DNA from: JAUVKA01 sp964465145 | GTDB lineage: Bacteria > Bacteroidota > Bacteroidia > Bacteroidales > UBA12481 | Assembly: GCA_964465145.1 (NCBI GenBank) | Contig: CAYXJR010000028.1 | Span: 1 to 49,635, forward strand | Direction of reading: 5' to 3' | DNA: 49,635 nucleotides | Shown here: piece by piece, positions 23,315-32,095 of the stretch | Numbering within the stretch: position 1 is the stretch's first letter | How the letters are laid out: each line of letters opens with the position of its first letter | Program-made: the position numbers and the translations under genes | Notes under the pieces: generated by a model | Database searches by the model: none | What the model was told of the DNA's origin: nothing | The model's input: only the letters and a program-made list of their open reading frames with translations

Positions 23315-24892
23315 ATGGAAAATATAAAAAAGACCATGCGCGATCGCCCAGGTTTCCGCTGGCTGGTGCTAATACTCATTAGCGGACTGATGTTTGCAAC
23401 CTATTGGTTCCAGGATTTTTACGGGGGACTTAAGGGGATGATGGAAACCACTATGGGATTCTCCAGCGAAGAATTTGGAAGATTGATTGGCCTGACTACC
23501 ATTGCCAACATGTTTGGGATGATCATTGTCGGGGGTATTGTTCTCGACAAGTGGGGAATCCGCTTTGCAGGTCTCCTCTTTGGCAGTCTGGCCGTTTTGG
23601 GAGCTGCCATCTCAGCTTTGGCAACTGCTGGTTTCTTTGGGGATGAACATTCAACCATGCTGACAGGTATGATTATTGGCCGTATTATGTTTGGCTCTGG
23701 TCTCGAGATTGTGTGTGTGGTGGTAACCCGCACCGTTGTCAAATGGTTCAAAGGGTATGAATTGGCTTTGGCTATGGCCATCAATGTTGGCTTTGGACGG
23801 CTCGGTTCAGCCACAGGTATTGCCCTCAGTCCGGATATTGCCGGCAATTCAGTTCCTACAGCTGTTGCTTTTGCTGCAACTCTGATTGGGATAGCATTGG
23901 TTATGTTTGTAATTTACCTGGTATTTGATATCCGCCTGGATAGGCAAAATGCAAAAATTAAAAGAGAAAAGGTTGAAGGTGAGGATGATGATTTCAAATT
24001 CTCTGATTTAGTAAAACTTGCAACCAATCCTACTTTCATATACATTGCATTACTTTGTGTTGCGTTTTATGCGGCAGTTTTCCCATTTATACAGTATGCT
24101 TCCGATATACTGGTCAACAAATTCGGATTCACTTATGATTTACCAGAGGAGGGTAGAATTATTTTATTTGGCAGTTCAGCAATCGGAAGTGCAGTGGTAT
24201 ACGTGGCCCTGTTTATTTTCGGGATTAGCTTTTCCCTGGTTCCCGCACAGATAAAAAAAATGGGAGGGAAGCTGCTGTCAATAATTGTAATTCTAACCTT
24301 GTTTATCTTATTTATTTCTTCCTTATCTGATTATCTTGGTTTATGGTTAAAGAACGGACCTAAAACCGCTTCACTAATTCCTTTGGGGACCATTCTATTC
24401 ACCCCAATTTTTGGTGGTTTTGTTGATAGGAAAGGTAAGGCAGCATCTTTAATGATATTGGGCTCCTTCCTGTTAATAGTTGCCCACCTTTCCTTATCCT
24501 TATTTAATAGTGTGTTTCTCGCGTATTTTGGATTGTTATCACTTGGCATAGCATTCTCTCTTGTACCAGCGGCAATGTGGCCCTCTGTAGCCAAGATTGT
24601 TCCTGAGCACCGGCTGGGAACTGCTTATGCATCAATGTTTACCGTCCAGAACTGGGGGCTTGGTTTATTCTTTTGGGGAATCGGAGCATTACTGGATTTG
24701 GTGAATAAGAGTGATCTGGAAGCTATCAGAGCAGGTGAGATGATGTATGATTATACAATACCGATTTTTGTTTTGGTAGGTTGTGGAGTGATCTCTATTT
24801 TCCTGGCGTTCAAGCTAAAGCAGGCTGACCGCAGACAGGGTTATGGACTGGAATTACCCTCCGGAGTAAAACCTGATGCCAAAGCAGAATAA
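23315..24892 (+). CDS. Major facilitator superfamily transporter
   Basis: A 525-residue inner-membrane MFS carrier with about 12-14 helices. Visible features are the N-terminal RWLVLILISGLMFATYWFQDFYGG, the motif-A-like VLDKWGIRFAGLLFG after helix 2, GRIMFGSGLEIVCVVVTRTVVKWF, the central charged loop (about 205-230), and FVDRKGKAASLMILGSF as the second motif A. Two similar phrases, GISFSLVPAQ (about 306) and GIAFSLVPAA (about 420), suggest an internal duplication or extra helix pair. It starts exactly at the end of the 30-codon frame and is followed by a strong terminator. The transported compound cannot be predicted. Confidence 0.88.
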   Translation: MENIKKTMRDRPGFRWLVLILISGLMFATYWFQDFYGGLKGMMETTMGFSSEEFGRLIGLTTIANMFGMIIVGGIVLDKWGIRFAGLLFGSLAVLGAAISALATAGFFGDEHSTMLTGMIIGRIMFGSGLEIVCVVVTRTVVKWFKGYELALAMAINVGFGRLGSATGIALSPDIAGNSVPTAVAFAATLIGIALVMFVIYLVFDIRLDRQNAKIKREKVEGEDDDFKFSDLVKLATNPTFIYIALLCVAFYAAVFPFIQYASDILVNKFGFTYDLPEEGRIILFGSSAIGSAVVYVALFIFGISFSLVPAQIKKMGGKLLSIIVILTLFILFISSLSDYLGLWLKNGPKTASLIPLGTILFTPIFGGFVDRKGKAASLMILGSFLLIVAHLSLSLFNSVFLAYFGLLSLGIAFSLVPAAMWPSVAKIVPEHRLGTAYASMFTVQNWGLGLFFWGIGALLDLVNKSDLEAIRAGEMMYDYTIPIFVLVGCGVISIFLAFKLKQADRRQGYGLELPSGVKPDAKAE

Positions 24893-24914
24893 TGGAATAT
24901 TTTATGGATATTGA

Positions 24915-24950
24915 AGCCGCCGGGATTCTGTCCTGGCGGCTTTTTCTTTT
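24915..24950 (+). terminator. Rho-independent terminator after the MFS gene
   Basis: AGCCGCCGGGA and TCCTGGCGGCT form an 11-bp GC-rich stem with one G-T pair and the loop TTCTG, followed by TTTTTCTTTT. It lies 22 bp after the stop codon and ends the unit that includes the DUF4831 and MFS genes. Confidence 0.9.
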
Positions 24951-25005
24951 TATGGGCATTAACTACCTTTATAATCTTTAATATGAATCTTAATATCTAG
25001 AAATA

Positions 25006-26478
25006 ATGAGCAAAGAAATAGCAAATCTCCATCCAACATCCCTTTGGAAACATTTTTATAGTCTAACGCAAATTCCCCGACCATCAAAAAAAGAAGCCGA
25101 GGTAGTAGAATTTGTTCGTCAATTTGGTGAAAGCCTTGGGCTGGAAACTATTGTGGATGAGGTGGGTAATGTTATCATAAGAAAGCCTGCAACCACAGGA
25201 ATGGAAAATCGTAAAGGTGTTGTACTTCAGGGGCATCTGGATATGGTTCCCCAGGCTAATTCTGATTCAAATCACGATTTTGAAAAAGACCCTATCGTAA
25301 CTTATATCGATGGTGACTGGGTTACCGCCGACGGAACAACCCTTGGTGCTGATAATGGAATTGGGGTGGCTGCAGCTATGGCCGTTCTCGAGTCGGTGGA
25401 TATTCCCCACGGACCGGTGGAGGCACTTTTCACCATTGATGAAGAAACAGGAATGACAGGAGCATTCAATCTTAAGCCTGGTTTACTTAAAGGGGATATT
25501 CTGATAAATATGGATTCTGAAGACGAAGGAGAATTATATGTGGGATGTGCAGGCGGAACAAATGCTAATATTAGCTTTGGATTCAAACCTGAACCGCCTG
25601 CCGCGGGTTCGGCTGCCATTAACTTATCAGTTATTGGGCTTAAAGGGGGGCATTCTGGTTTAGATATTCCCCTCGAACGTGGTAATTCAAATAAAATACT
25701 GTTCCGATTCCTTTATGAGGCATTGAAATCATTTGAATTGAAAGTGGGCGCTATTAACGGGGGAAGTCTAAGGAACGCTATCCCACGGGAATCGTTCGTT
25801 ACGGTTACTCTTCCTCGAGCACAGCTTAAGGATTTAAAATTGGCTTATCTGGAATTTACCGAAAAGATTAGAAAAGAGCTCTACTCAGCTGATCCTGGCC
25901 TGGGAACTGGCTTTGAAGAGGTGGAACTCCCGTCATTCGTTATGGATGATGAGACCTCTCTTAAACTAATTCGTTCGGTTTATGCCTGCCCCAACGGAGT
26001 GGTTCGCATGAGTACAGATATGAAAGGCCTGGTTGAAACCTCTACAAACCTGGCTATTGTAAAAACTGAAGGGAACCAGGTTAAGATTCATTGTTTACTT
26101 CGAAGCTCGGTTGATTCGGCTCGTGAGGATCTGAAAAATATGTTCAGCAGCGTTTTCGACCTGGCAGGAGCACAGTTCAATTTTGATGGTGAATATCAGG
26201 GTTGGAAACCGAATATGGATTCAGCAATCTTGAAAGCATCACAGGAGGTTTACAATAGGTTGTATGGCAAGATCCCGGAGATCAAGGCCATTCACGCAGG
26301 TCTTGAGTGTGGAATTCTCGGTGGTGCTTACCCCAACTGGGACATGATCTCTTTTGGACCTACTATTCGGTTCCCTCATGCCCCTGATGAAAAGGTGAAT
26401 ATTGAAACTGTGGGCAAGTTTTGGGAATTCCTTTTAGCTATTTTGGCTGATGTCCCAGTGAAGGAATCCTTATCGTAG
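25006..26478 (+). CDS. pepD: Aminoacyl-histidine dipeptidase (cytosol nonspecific dipeptidase)
   Basis: A 490-residue M20-family zinc dipeptidase, close in length to E. coli PepD (485), that hydrolyses a broad range of dipeptides. Metal-site motifs are visible: QGHLDMVPQ (His of site 1), DGTTLGADNGIGVAAAMAV with the bridging Asp, TIDEETGMTGAF with the catalytic and metal-binding Glu pair, NMDSEDEGELYVGCAGG, and the late metal His in TIRFPHAPDEKV; GLECGILGGAYP is also characteristic. It stands alone on the plus strand after a terminator. Its 3' end overlaps the convergent purA gene by 41 bp. Confidence 0.96.
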   Translation: MSKEIANLHPTSLWKHFYSLTQIPRPSKKEAEVVEFVRQFGESLGLETIVDEVGNVIIRKPATTGMENRKGVVLQGHLDMVPQANSDSNHDFEKDPIVTYIDGDWVTADGTTLGADNGIGVAAAMAVLESVDIPHGPVEALFTIDEETGMTGAFNLKPGLLKGDILINMDSEDEGELYVGCAGGTNANISFGFKPEPPAAGSAAINLSVIGLKGGHSGLDIPLERGNSNKILFRFLYEALKSFELKVGAINGGSLRNAIPRESFVTVTLPRAQLKDLKLAYLEFTEKIRKELYSADPGLGTGFEEVELPSFVMDDETSLKLIRSVYACPNGVVRMSTDMKGLVETSTNLAIVKTEGNQVKIHCLLRSSVDSAREDLKNMFSSVFDLAGAQFNFDGEYQGWKPNMDSAILKASQEVYNRLYGKIPEIKAIHAGLECGILGGAYPNWDMISFGPTIRFPHAPDEKVNIETVGKFWEFLLAILADVPVKESLS

Positions 26479-27724
26479 CTTCCCGATCTGGTCCAACTGA
26501 TACCCAACGAACCGGAACGCCAACCTTATTTTCTATAAAAGAGATATAGTTGACTAGTTCTGACGGCATCTCTTCAGGAGTGCGAATCGATGAAATATCT
26601 GCCTTCCACCCTGGGAGGTCTGTGTAAACTGGAGTAATTTCCTGCACCGGGTCAAAAGGGAAATGATGACTTTCTTCCCCATTGATGATGTATGAAGTGG
26701 CCACTTTGATCGTTTCGATATCAGTGAAAACATCGGCCTTGGTCATTATAAGTTCAGTTACCCCGTTGAGCATGACGGTATATTTCAGGGCGACCAGATC
26801 TAACCATCCACATCTTCTGGGACGACCAGTGGTAGATCCAAACTCACGGCCCTGAGCACGCAGCTGCTGTCCTGTGTGGTTTTCCAGTTCTGTAGGGAAG
26901 GGGCCGCTTCCAACCCTGGTACAATAGGCCTTAAATATTCCATATACATTCTTGATCCGGGAAGGAGCAACTCCAAGACCGGTGCAAGCACCTGCACAAA
27001 TAGTATTGGAAGAGGTAACAAATGGATATGATCCAAAATCAATATCAAGTAATGAGCCCTGCGCCCCTTCTGCTAAAAAGGTCTTACCCTCACCAAGCAT
27101 CTGGTCAATTAGATATTCACAATCAACAAGAGTAAAAAATCTGAGGAAATCTAAAGCTTCAAACCATTCTTTCTCCTTTAAAGTCAAATCGGTTAGCTGC
27201 CCAAAGAAATTCAACTGATCGGTATGGGTTTTTTTCAGCTTGTCGTAGCGCCTTTGAAAATCAGGACTTTGTATATCACCTACCCTAATACCTTGTCGGG
27301 CAATTTTATCTGTATAAGCAGGGCCTATTCCCCGAAGTGTAGAACCGATTTTCAAACTACCCTTGGAGGATTCCTGAGCGGCATCCAGGGCACAATGGGT
27401 AGGTAATATGAGGTGCGTTTTCCTGGAGATGACCAATTTTGATTTTACATCAATTCCGATGGCCTCAAGTTTTAAAACTTCTTCCCTGAATATGATTGGG
27501 TCTAATACTACGCCGTTGCCAATGATATTTAATGTTTTGGGATGAAAAATCCCGCTGGGGATCAGGTGTAAAACGTGTTTCTGTCCGTTAAATTCCAGTG
27601 TGTGTCCAGCATTAGGACCACCCTGAAAACGAGCTATAACATCATAATCCGGTGTTAAAACATCCACAATCTTACCTTTGCCTTCGTCACCCCACTGAAG
27701 GCCCAACAATACATCCAAACTCAT
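26438..27724 (-). CDS. purA: Adenylosuccinate synthetase
   Basis: Joins IMP and aspartate with GTP in the first step committed to AMP. The 428 residues from the ATG at 27724 match the family length and start with the expected DVLLGLQWGDEGKGKIVDVL P-loop; an in-frame start 42 bp upstream would add an unrelated tail. Other blocks are FQGGPNAGHTL, STLRGIGPAYTDK, LAEGAQGSLLDIDFGSYPFVTSS, GVAPSRI and FGSTTGRPRRCGWLDLVALKY. It is convergent with pepD (41-bp overlap) and follows the Fur-family regulator gene on the same strand by about 180 bp. Confidence 0.97.
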   Translation of the reverse strand: MSLDVLLGLQWGDEGKGKIVDVLTPDYDVIARFQGGPNAGHTLEFNGQKHVLHLIPSGIFHPKTLNIIGNGVVLDPIIFREEVLKLEAIGIDVKSKLVISRKTHLILPTHCALDAAQESSKGSLKIGSTLRGIGPAYTDKIARQGIRVGDIQSPDFQRRYDKLKKTHTDQLNFFGQLTDLTLKEKEWFEALDFLRFFTLVDCEYLIDQMLGEGKTFLAEGAQGSLLDIDFGSYPFVTSSNTICAGACTGLGVAPSRIKNVYGIFKAYCTRVGSGPFPTELENHTGQQLRAQGREFGSTTGRPRRCGWLDLVALKYTVMLNGVTELIMTKADVFTDIETIKVATSYIINGEESHHFPFDPVQEITPVYTDLPGWKADISSIRTPEEMPSELVNYISFIENKVGVPVRWVSVGPDREATIRIPSLGHQPK

Positions 27725-27777
27725 TTGTCCTGGTATTAAATAATTTATGGTCTTTCGCACTAGCAAAAAACCATCCC

Positions 27778-27785
27778 CAAAAGTA
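27778..27785 (-). promoter_or_regulatory. Possible -7 element of purA
   Basis: TACTTTTG on the minus strand fits TAnnTTTG, 54 bp upstream of the purA ATG. No TTTG was found at the expected -33 distance, so the call is weak. The same octamer occurs 30 bp upstream of the Fur-family gene (28384-28391, minus strand). Confidence 0.3.
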
Positions 27786-27904
27786 GAAATTTCTATTACT
27801 TATAGGAGTAAAATATCAAGAAATAATCAGGAGTTTTTAACTTTTCGAAAATCATGAAGCAAATTCCGAAGGCTTTTAGAATACCTTGAAATCTGTTATC
27901 TATA

Positions 27905-28354
27905 TTACTTCTTCCTGCAAAGAGCACATAAACCGTAGAAATACAGAGAATGATGAGAAACATCAAAGGAGAGGATTTCTGAGGCAGTATCTTGTATATC
28001 CTTGATTCGGGGATCACAGAATTCATGAACTTTTCCGCAGGAGGCGCAGATCATATGGTCGTGCTGTTTGCAGGCATAAGCTTTTTCAAACTGTGCAATG
28101 TTTTTGCCAAACTGGTGTTTGATAACTAAGCCGCAATCCAATAATAATTCAATAGTATTGTACAATGTAGCGCGACTGACTCTATAATTCTTATTTTTCA
28201 TGTAGATATAGAGCGTCTCAATGTCAAAATGCCCTTCCCGGGAATATATCTCTTCCAGTATAGCAAACCTTTCAGGGGTTTTCCTATGCCCTTTATTTTC
28301 AATATATTCTGTGAATATCTGCTTAACAGTAGAAACTATTTCAGTGCATTCCAT
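27905..28354 (-). CDS. Fur/PerR-family metalloregulator
   Basis: A 149-residue DNA-binding regulator of the Fur superfamily, acting on metal or peroxide-response genes. Residues about 10-85 form the winged helix (HRKTPERFAILEEIYSREGHFDIETLY, RVSRATLYNTIELLLDCGLV). The C-terminal half has the CxxC pairs of the structural zinc site, CASC in HDHMICASCGKVHEF and CALC near the end, plus His residues for the regulatory metal. Which subgroup (Fur, Zur or PerR) is not certain. It is a single gene between purA and rel. A TACTTTTG box 30 bp upstream of the ATG may be its own -7 element. Confidence 0.93.
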   Translation of the reverse strand: MECTEIVSTVKQIFTEYIENKGHRKTPERFAILEEIYSREGHFDIETLYIYMKNKNYRVSRATLYNTIELLLDCGLVIKHQFGKNIAQFEKAYACKQHDHMICASCGKVHEFCDPRIKDIQDTASEILSFDVSHHSLYFYGLCALCRKK

Positions 28355-28435
28355 TGTTAACTGGACTAATTAAAAATAATAAGCAAAAGTAATAATTTTT
28401 TGGAATCCGTATTTATGCCGGGGAAATTAGTTTAG

Positions 28436-28498
28436 AGGTTGCAGGTTGCAGGTTGCAGGTGGTCATCCTGTTTTTTTCGTCACTCGTCACTCGTCATT
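28436..28498. repeat. Heptad tandem array, 9 units with two different words in one phase
   Basis: AGGTTGC three times, AGGTGGT, CATCCTG, TTTTTTT, then CGTCACT twice and CGTCATT. The two repeat words are unrelated, yet the 42 bp between their first copies is exactly six heptads. The array ends 2 bp before the stop codon of the rel gene at 28501. Confidence 0.9.
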
Positions 28499-28500
28499 TC

Positions 28501-30726
28501 TTACACTTCTTCGGATTTTTCAACTCTTTCCACCGATTCCACACCCTTAATTTTGGTGAGAGTAAGAATTAGTTTATTTAAATCCTCGGTGTTGTTCACG
28601 TATAGGTCGAAGTGCCCTTCAAAGATACCATCCCTTGTTTCGATTGTCATAGAGCGGATGTTAACTCTTAGCTGGGTAGTTATCTTTTCTGTCAGTTCAT
28701 TCGCCATACCAATACGGTCGATCCCCTGGAGCTTAATTCTGGCCAGATGGGCCATCACTTTATGTGAAGTCCAGGTTGCCTGGATGATTCGTTCAGCCTG
28801 GCTGGACATGAGTCTTAGAGCGACCGGACATTTTGATTTATGGATTATTATTTCTGTTGAATCAGGATCTATATAGCCGGTAACTTCATCTCCCGGGATC
28901 GGCTCACAGCACTTAGCCAGCTGGTAATCCATCTCTTCCTGGTCTTCCCTGAGAAGGAAGGGAACATTATTATTTTGTTCTACTAATTCTTCTTCATTCT
29001 CTTCTTCTTTTCTACTAAAGAATTGCAGATTCCAAAATTTCACCTGCTTGTTCTTAGAGCGCCTTTTCAGCACTTTTTTCAAGTTTTCCAGATTGATGAT
29101 CCCCTGGCCCAATTTCAGGTATAGATCTTCTTTACCAGACACTTCATAAGCATCAAAAATCTTCCTGAATACTGAGGCATTGGGCCGATAGTTTAATTCC
29201 TTGAGCTTTTCTTCCAGGCTTTGTTGTCCATTAGCAATTTCTTTTCTTCGTTGTTCTTTGAAAACTGATTTTATTGCGGTTTTCGCTCTGGCAGTTATTA
29301 CCATTTCGAGCCAATCGTACTGGGGGGTCTGAATTTTTGAAGTGAGGATTTCAACCTGGTCGCCAGTATTTAATTTATAACTCAGCGGAACCAGTTTGTG
29401 ATTAACTTTTGCTCCAATGGCACTGTGGCCAACCTGGGTATGAATATCATAGGCAAAATCCAAGGCTGTTGATCCCTTTGGCAACAATATCTCCTTGCCT
29501 TTTGGTGTGAAAGTCAATATCTCCGATTCAAATAGATTAAGCTTAAAATCTTCGAGAAATTCAATGTCCCCTACCTCCTGGCTTTCAAGCATATCGGATA
29601 CTTTTTTTATCCAGCGATCCAATTCTCCTTCACGGGTTTCATCACTTTTATATTTCCAATGAGCCGCAAATCCCCTTTCAGCGATTTCATTCATCCTTTC
29701 AGATCTGATCTGTACTTCAACCCATTTTCCGTGGGGACCCATGACTGTTGCATGCAGTGCCTCATATCCGTTGGCTTTCGGGTGGCTAACCCAGTCACGG
29801 ATTCGGTCGGGCTTAACTTTATAAAGATCAGTTATCAAGGAGTAAATAAACCAACATTGAGTTTTTTCAGCAATTAGTGGTTTTGGCTTAAAATTTATCC
29901 TAACAGCGAGAAAATCAAAAATCTGTTCAAATTGGAGATTTTTAGTCTGCATCTTATGCCAAACGGAATAGATTGATTTTGGCCTCCCGGAAATGTCGTA
30001 TGTAAATCCCTGCTCGTCGAGTTTTATCCGGATGGGCTCGATAAATTTGTTTATAAAGTGGGCAGATACTTTTTCACTATGATCAATCCGGTTGGCAATA
30101 TCCTGATAAACTTCCGGGTTTTTATATTTGAGGCTCAGGTCCTCGAGTTCTGTCTTGATAGTGTACAATCCCAGTCGATGAGCTAGCGGGGCATACAAAT
30201 ATAAAGTTTCACTGGCAACCTTAATTTGTTTTTTTGGAGGTAAGGCGCTAAGAGTGCGCATGTTATGTAACCTGTCTGCCAGTTTAATCAGAATAACCCT
30301 AACATCTTCAGCAAGGGTTAGGATCAGTTTGCGAAAAGTTGAAACCTGTAGGGTGGAATCTGCGTTGAAGGCTCCGGTGATTTTAGTTAAACCATCGATG
30401 ATGATTTTTATCGGTGATCCGAATTCCTTTTCAATCTCGTCGAGTGTATATTCAGTATCTTCAACAACATCATGCAAAAGTGCCGCAACAATACTTTTCG
30501 TACCCATCCCGATTTCTTTAGTTACAATTCTTGCAACTGCAATGGGGTGGAGGATGTATGGTTCTCCGGATTTCCGTTTCTCTCCTCCGTGTGCCTTAAG
30601 GGCAAATTCATAGGCCTTCCAAATCAGTTCTTTGTTTTTCTTGGTCAGGTTGTCAGGCAAACAGGCAACCAATTCCTGGTAGGCTTCTAAAACTTTGCTT
30701 TTCTCACTGACACTTAATTCGAACAT
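28501..30726 (-). CDS. Bifunctional (p)ppGpp synthetase/hydrolase, Rel/SpoT
   Basis: A 741-residue long RSH enzyme that makes and degrades the stringent-response alarmone (p)ppGpp. Domains in order: HD hydrolase at about 45-200 (GGEKRKSGEPYILHPIAVARIV, ALLHDVVEDTEYTLDEI with the HD pair intact, LADRLHNMRTL), synthetase at about 230-360 (GRPKSIYSVWHKM, DFLAVRI, HPKANGYEALHATVMGP), TGS at about 405-470 (FTPKGKEILLPKGSTALDFAY) and a C-terminal ACT domain (about 660-741). The intact hydrolase motif supports a bifunctional enzyme. No SpoT-type neighbour such as rpoZ is present. A heptad array lies directly after its stop codon. Confidence 0.95.
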   Translation of the reverse strand: MFELSVSEKSKVLEAYQELVACLPDNLTKKNKELIWKAYEFALKAHGGEKRKSGEPYILHPIAVARIVTKEIGMGTKSIVAALLHDVVEDTEYTLDEIEKEFGSPIKIIIDGLTKITGAFNADSTLQVSTFRKLILTLAEDVRVILIKLADRLHNMRTLSALPPKKQIKVASETLYLYAPLAHRLGLYTIKTELEDLSLKYKNPEVYQDIANRIDHSEKVSAHFINKFIEPIRIKLDEQGFTYDISGRPKSIYSVWHKMQTKNLQFEQIFDFLAVRINFKPKPLIAEKTQCWFIYSLITDLYKVKPDRIRDWVSHPKANGYEALHATVMGPHGKWVEVQIRSERMNEIAERGFAAHWKYKSDETREGELDRWIKKVSDMLESQEVGDIEFLEDFKLNLFESEILTFTPKGKEILLPKGSTALDFAYDIHTQVGHSAIGAKVNHKLVPLSYKLNTGDQVEILTSKIQTPQYDWLEMVITARAKTAIKSVFKEQRRKEIANGQQSLEEKLKELNYRPNASVFRKIFDAYEVSGKEDLYLKLGQGIINLENLKKVLKRRSKNKQVKFWNLQFFSRKEEENEEELVEQNNNVPFLLREDQEEMDYQLAKCCEPIPGDEVTGYIDPDSTEIIIHKSKCPVALRLMSSQAERIIQATWTSHKVMAHLARIKLQGIDRIGMANELTEKITTQLRVNIRSMTIETRDGIFEGHFDLYVNNTEDLNKLILTLTKIKGVESVERVEKSEEV

Positions 30727-30802
30727 GGGATGACAAATTAGTGTGTGAAATTAGCAATTCAATATGATAGTCGGAAAAAAGCAAAATGTTTTCTGTGAAA
30801 TC

Positions 30803-32095
30803 TTATTCTGCCGGGATACCAGCTACTACCTGCACCAAAGGATTTGTGCCAAAATATTTTAATGCCAGCTTTTGAATATCTGATGGAGTGATCTGATTTA
30901 AGACATTAAGAAAAGTTTCGAGGTAAGAAAAATCCAACCCAAAGGTTAGAAGAGACCTGAAACTGTCAGCCAGGTTAAAAGGACCATCCAGTTGTCTGAG
31001 GATTTCACCTTCGATGTATTGCCTTACACGACTTAATTCCTTATCGGTAACGGCTTTTGAACAGAGCAAATCAATCTCTTTGAAACATTCTTTCAAGCTT
31101 GCTTTGTAGTTTTCCTGGCCAACATCTGTTGAGATGAGAAAAATCCCATTTTCTTTGAAAGAGTGGAGCGAGGATCCCACCCCATAGGTATAACCTTTGT
31201 CTTCCCGGATATTTTGCATTAAACGGCTGCCGAAATAGCCTCCCAATATTGTGTTGGTAATATTCAAACCAGAATAATTTTCATGGCATTTGTCAGGCAT
31301 AATACCTCCGATTCGTATTGCAGCCTGAACGGCTCCTTTCACTTCCTCCAGAATCTCAAAATTGGCAGGCTTCTGCACAGGTCCGGTGGAGAAAAGAATT
31401 CCTGGTTTTTCTCCCGATCCATTCCAATTTCCGAATCGTTCCTCTATCAATGGAAGAAAAACCCCTGCGTTTTTTCCGGAAAGAATAATACCACAATGAG
31501 CAGCATGATAATAAGAGCTGTGAAAATTTGCAATGTCAGAACGGGTGATTGCATTAATATCCTGAGGTTCTCCTATCTGTCCGTATGGATGTTGTTCTCC
31601 GAAAATGGTTCTGAAAAATGTTTTCCTGGCCCTGGATTCAGCTTTTTGATTTTCAATAGCCATAGCCTGAAGCCTTTTTTGACGGAAGATATTGAGTTCA
31701 TTTTCAGAAAATGTGGGATTCATAATTATGTCGGCCGCAAGATCCAGGGTATATGGAAGAAATTTATTAAGAGAATAAACCTGAATATGGGCTTCATCCC
31801 TGTCAGTGCCGGGATTAATATAACTGCCATAAAAATCTATTTCGTCAGCTATCTGCCGGGCTGATTTTGTTGCTGTTCCTTCCAGGAGCAAGGAATTGAC
31901 AAAGCTGGCCTGAAAAATTGTTTTTTGATACCGGCTTCCAGCCTGAAATATAATGTCAACTCTAATAATATCCTGATCCCCAGCTTCAAGTATATATACA
32001 GGAATCTTATTGGATAAACATTGCAATACCGGTTCTGTGGCATGAAGCTTTTTAACCGGACCCAGAACAGGTGGTCTTTTTCTATTGATTGTCAT
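30803..32095 (-). CDS. M16-family peptidase, non-catalytic partner
   Basis: A 430-residue insulinase-fold (M16) protein. Where an active M16 enzyme has HxxEH, this one has SFVNSLLLEGT, so the zinc ligands are missing, while the domain layout (FQAGSRY near the start, GEPQDINAITRSDIANFHSSYYHAAHCGIILSG, NTILGGYFGSRLMQNIREDKGYTYGVGSSL) is that of the C-terminal or partner subunit, which carries the R/Y substrate-binding pair. It should form a heterodimer with the product of the gene directly upstream, as in the mitochondrial processing peptidase. The two genes overlap by 14 bp. Confidence 0.9.
   Translation of the reverse strand: MTINRKRPPVLGPVKKLHATEPVLQCLSNKIPVYILEAGDQDIIRVDIIFQAGSRYQKTIFQASFVNSLLLEGTATKSARQIADEIDFYGSYINPGTDRDEAHIQVYSLNKFLPYTLDLAADIIMNPTFSENELNIFRQKRLQAMAIENQKAESRARKTFFRTIFGEQHPYGQIGEPQDINAITRSDIANFHSSYYHAAHCGIILSGKNAGVFLPLIEERFGNWNGSGEKPGILFSTGPVQKPANFEILEEVKGAVQAAIRIGGIMPDKCHENYSGLNITNTILGGYFGSRLMQNIREDKGYTYGVGSSLHSFKENGIFLISTDVGQENYKASLKECFKEIDLLCSKAVTDKELSRVRQYIEGEILRQLDGPFNLADSFRSLLTFGLDFSYLETFLNVLNQITPSDIQKLALKYFGTNPLVQVVAGIPAE

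Noticed and set aside
24170..24400. Frameshift or chimaera in the MFS gene because of the repeated GIxFSLVPA phrase
   Set aside because: The frame is uninterrupted and hydrophobic helices continue normally; an internal duplication is possible but there is no sign of an error.
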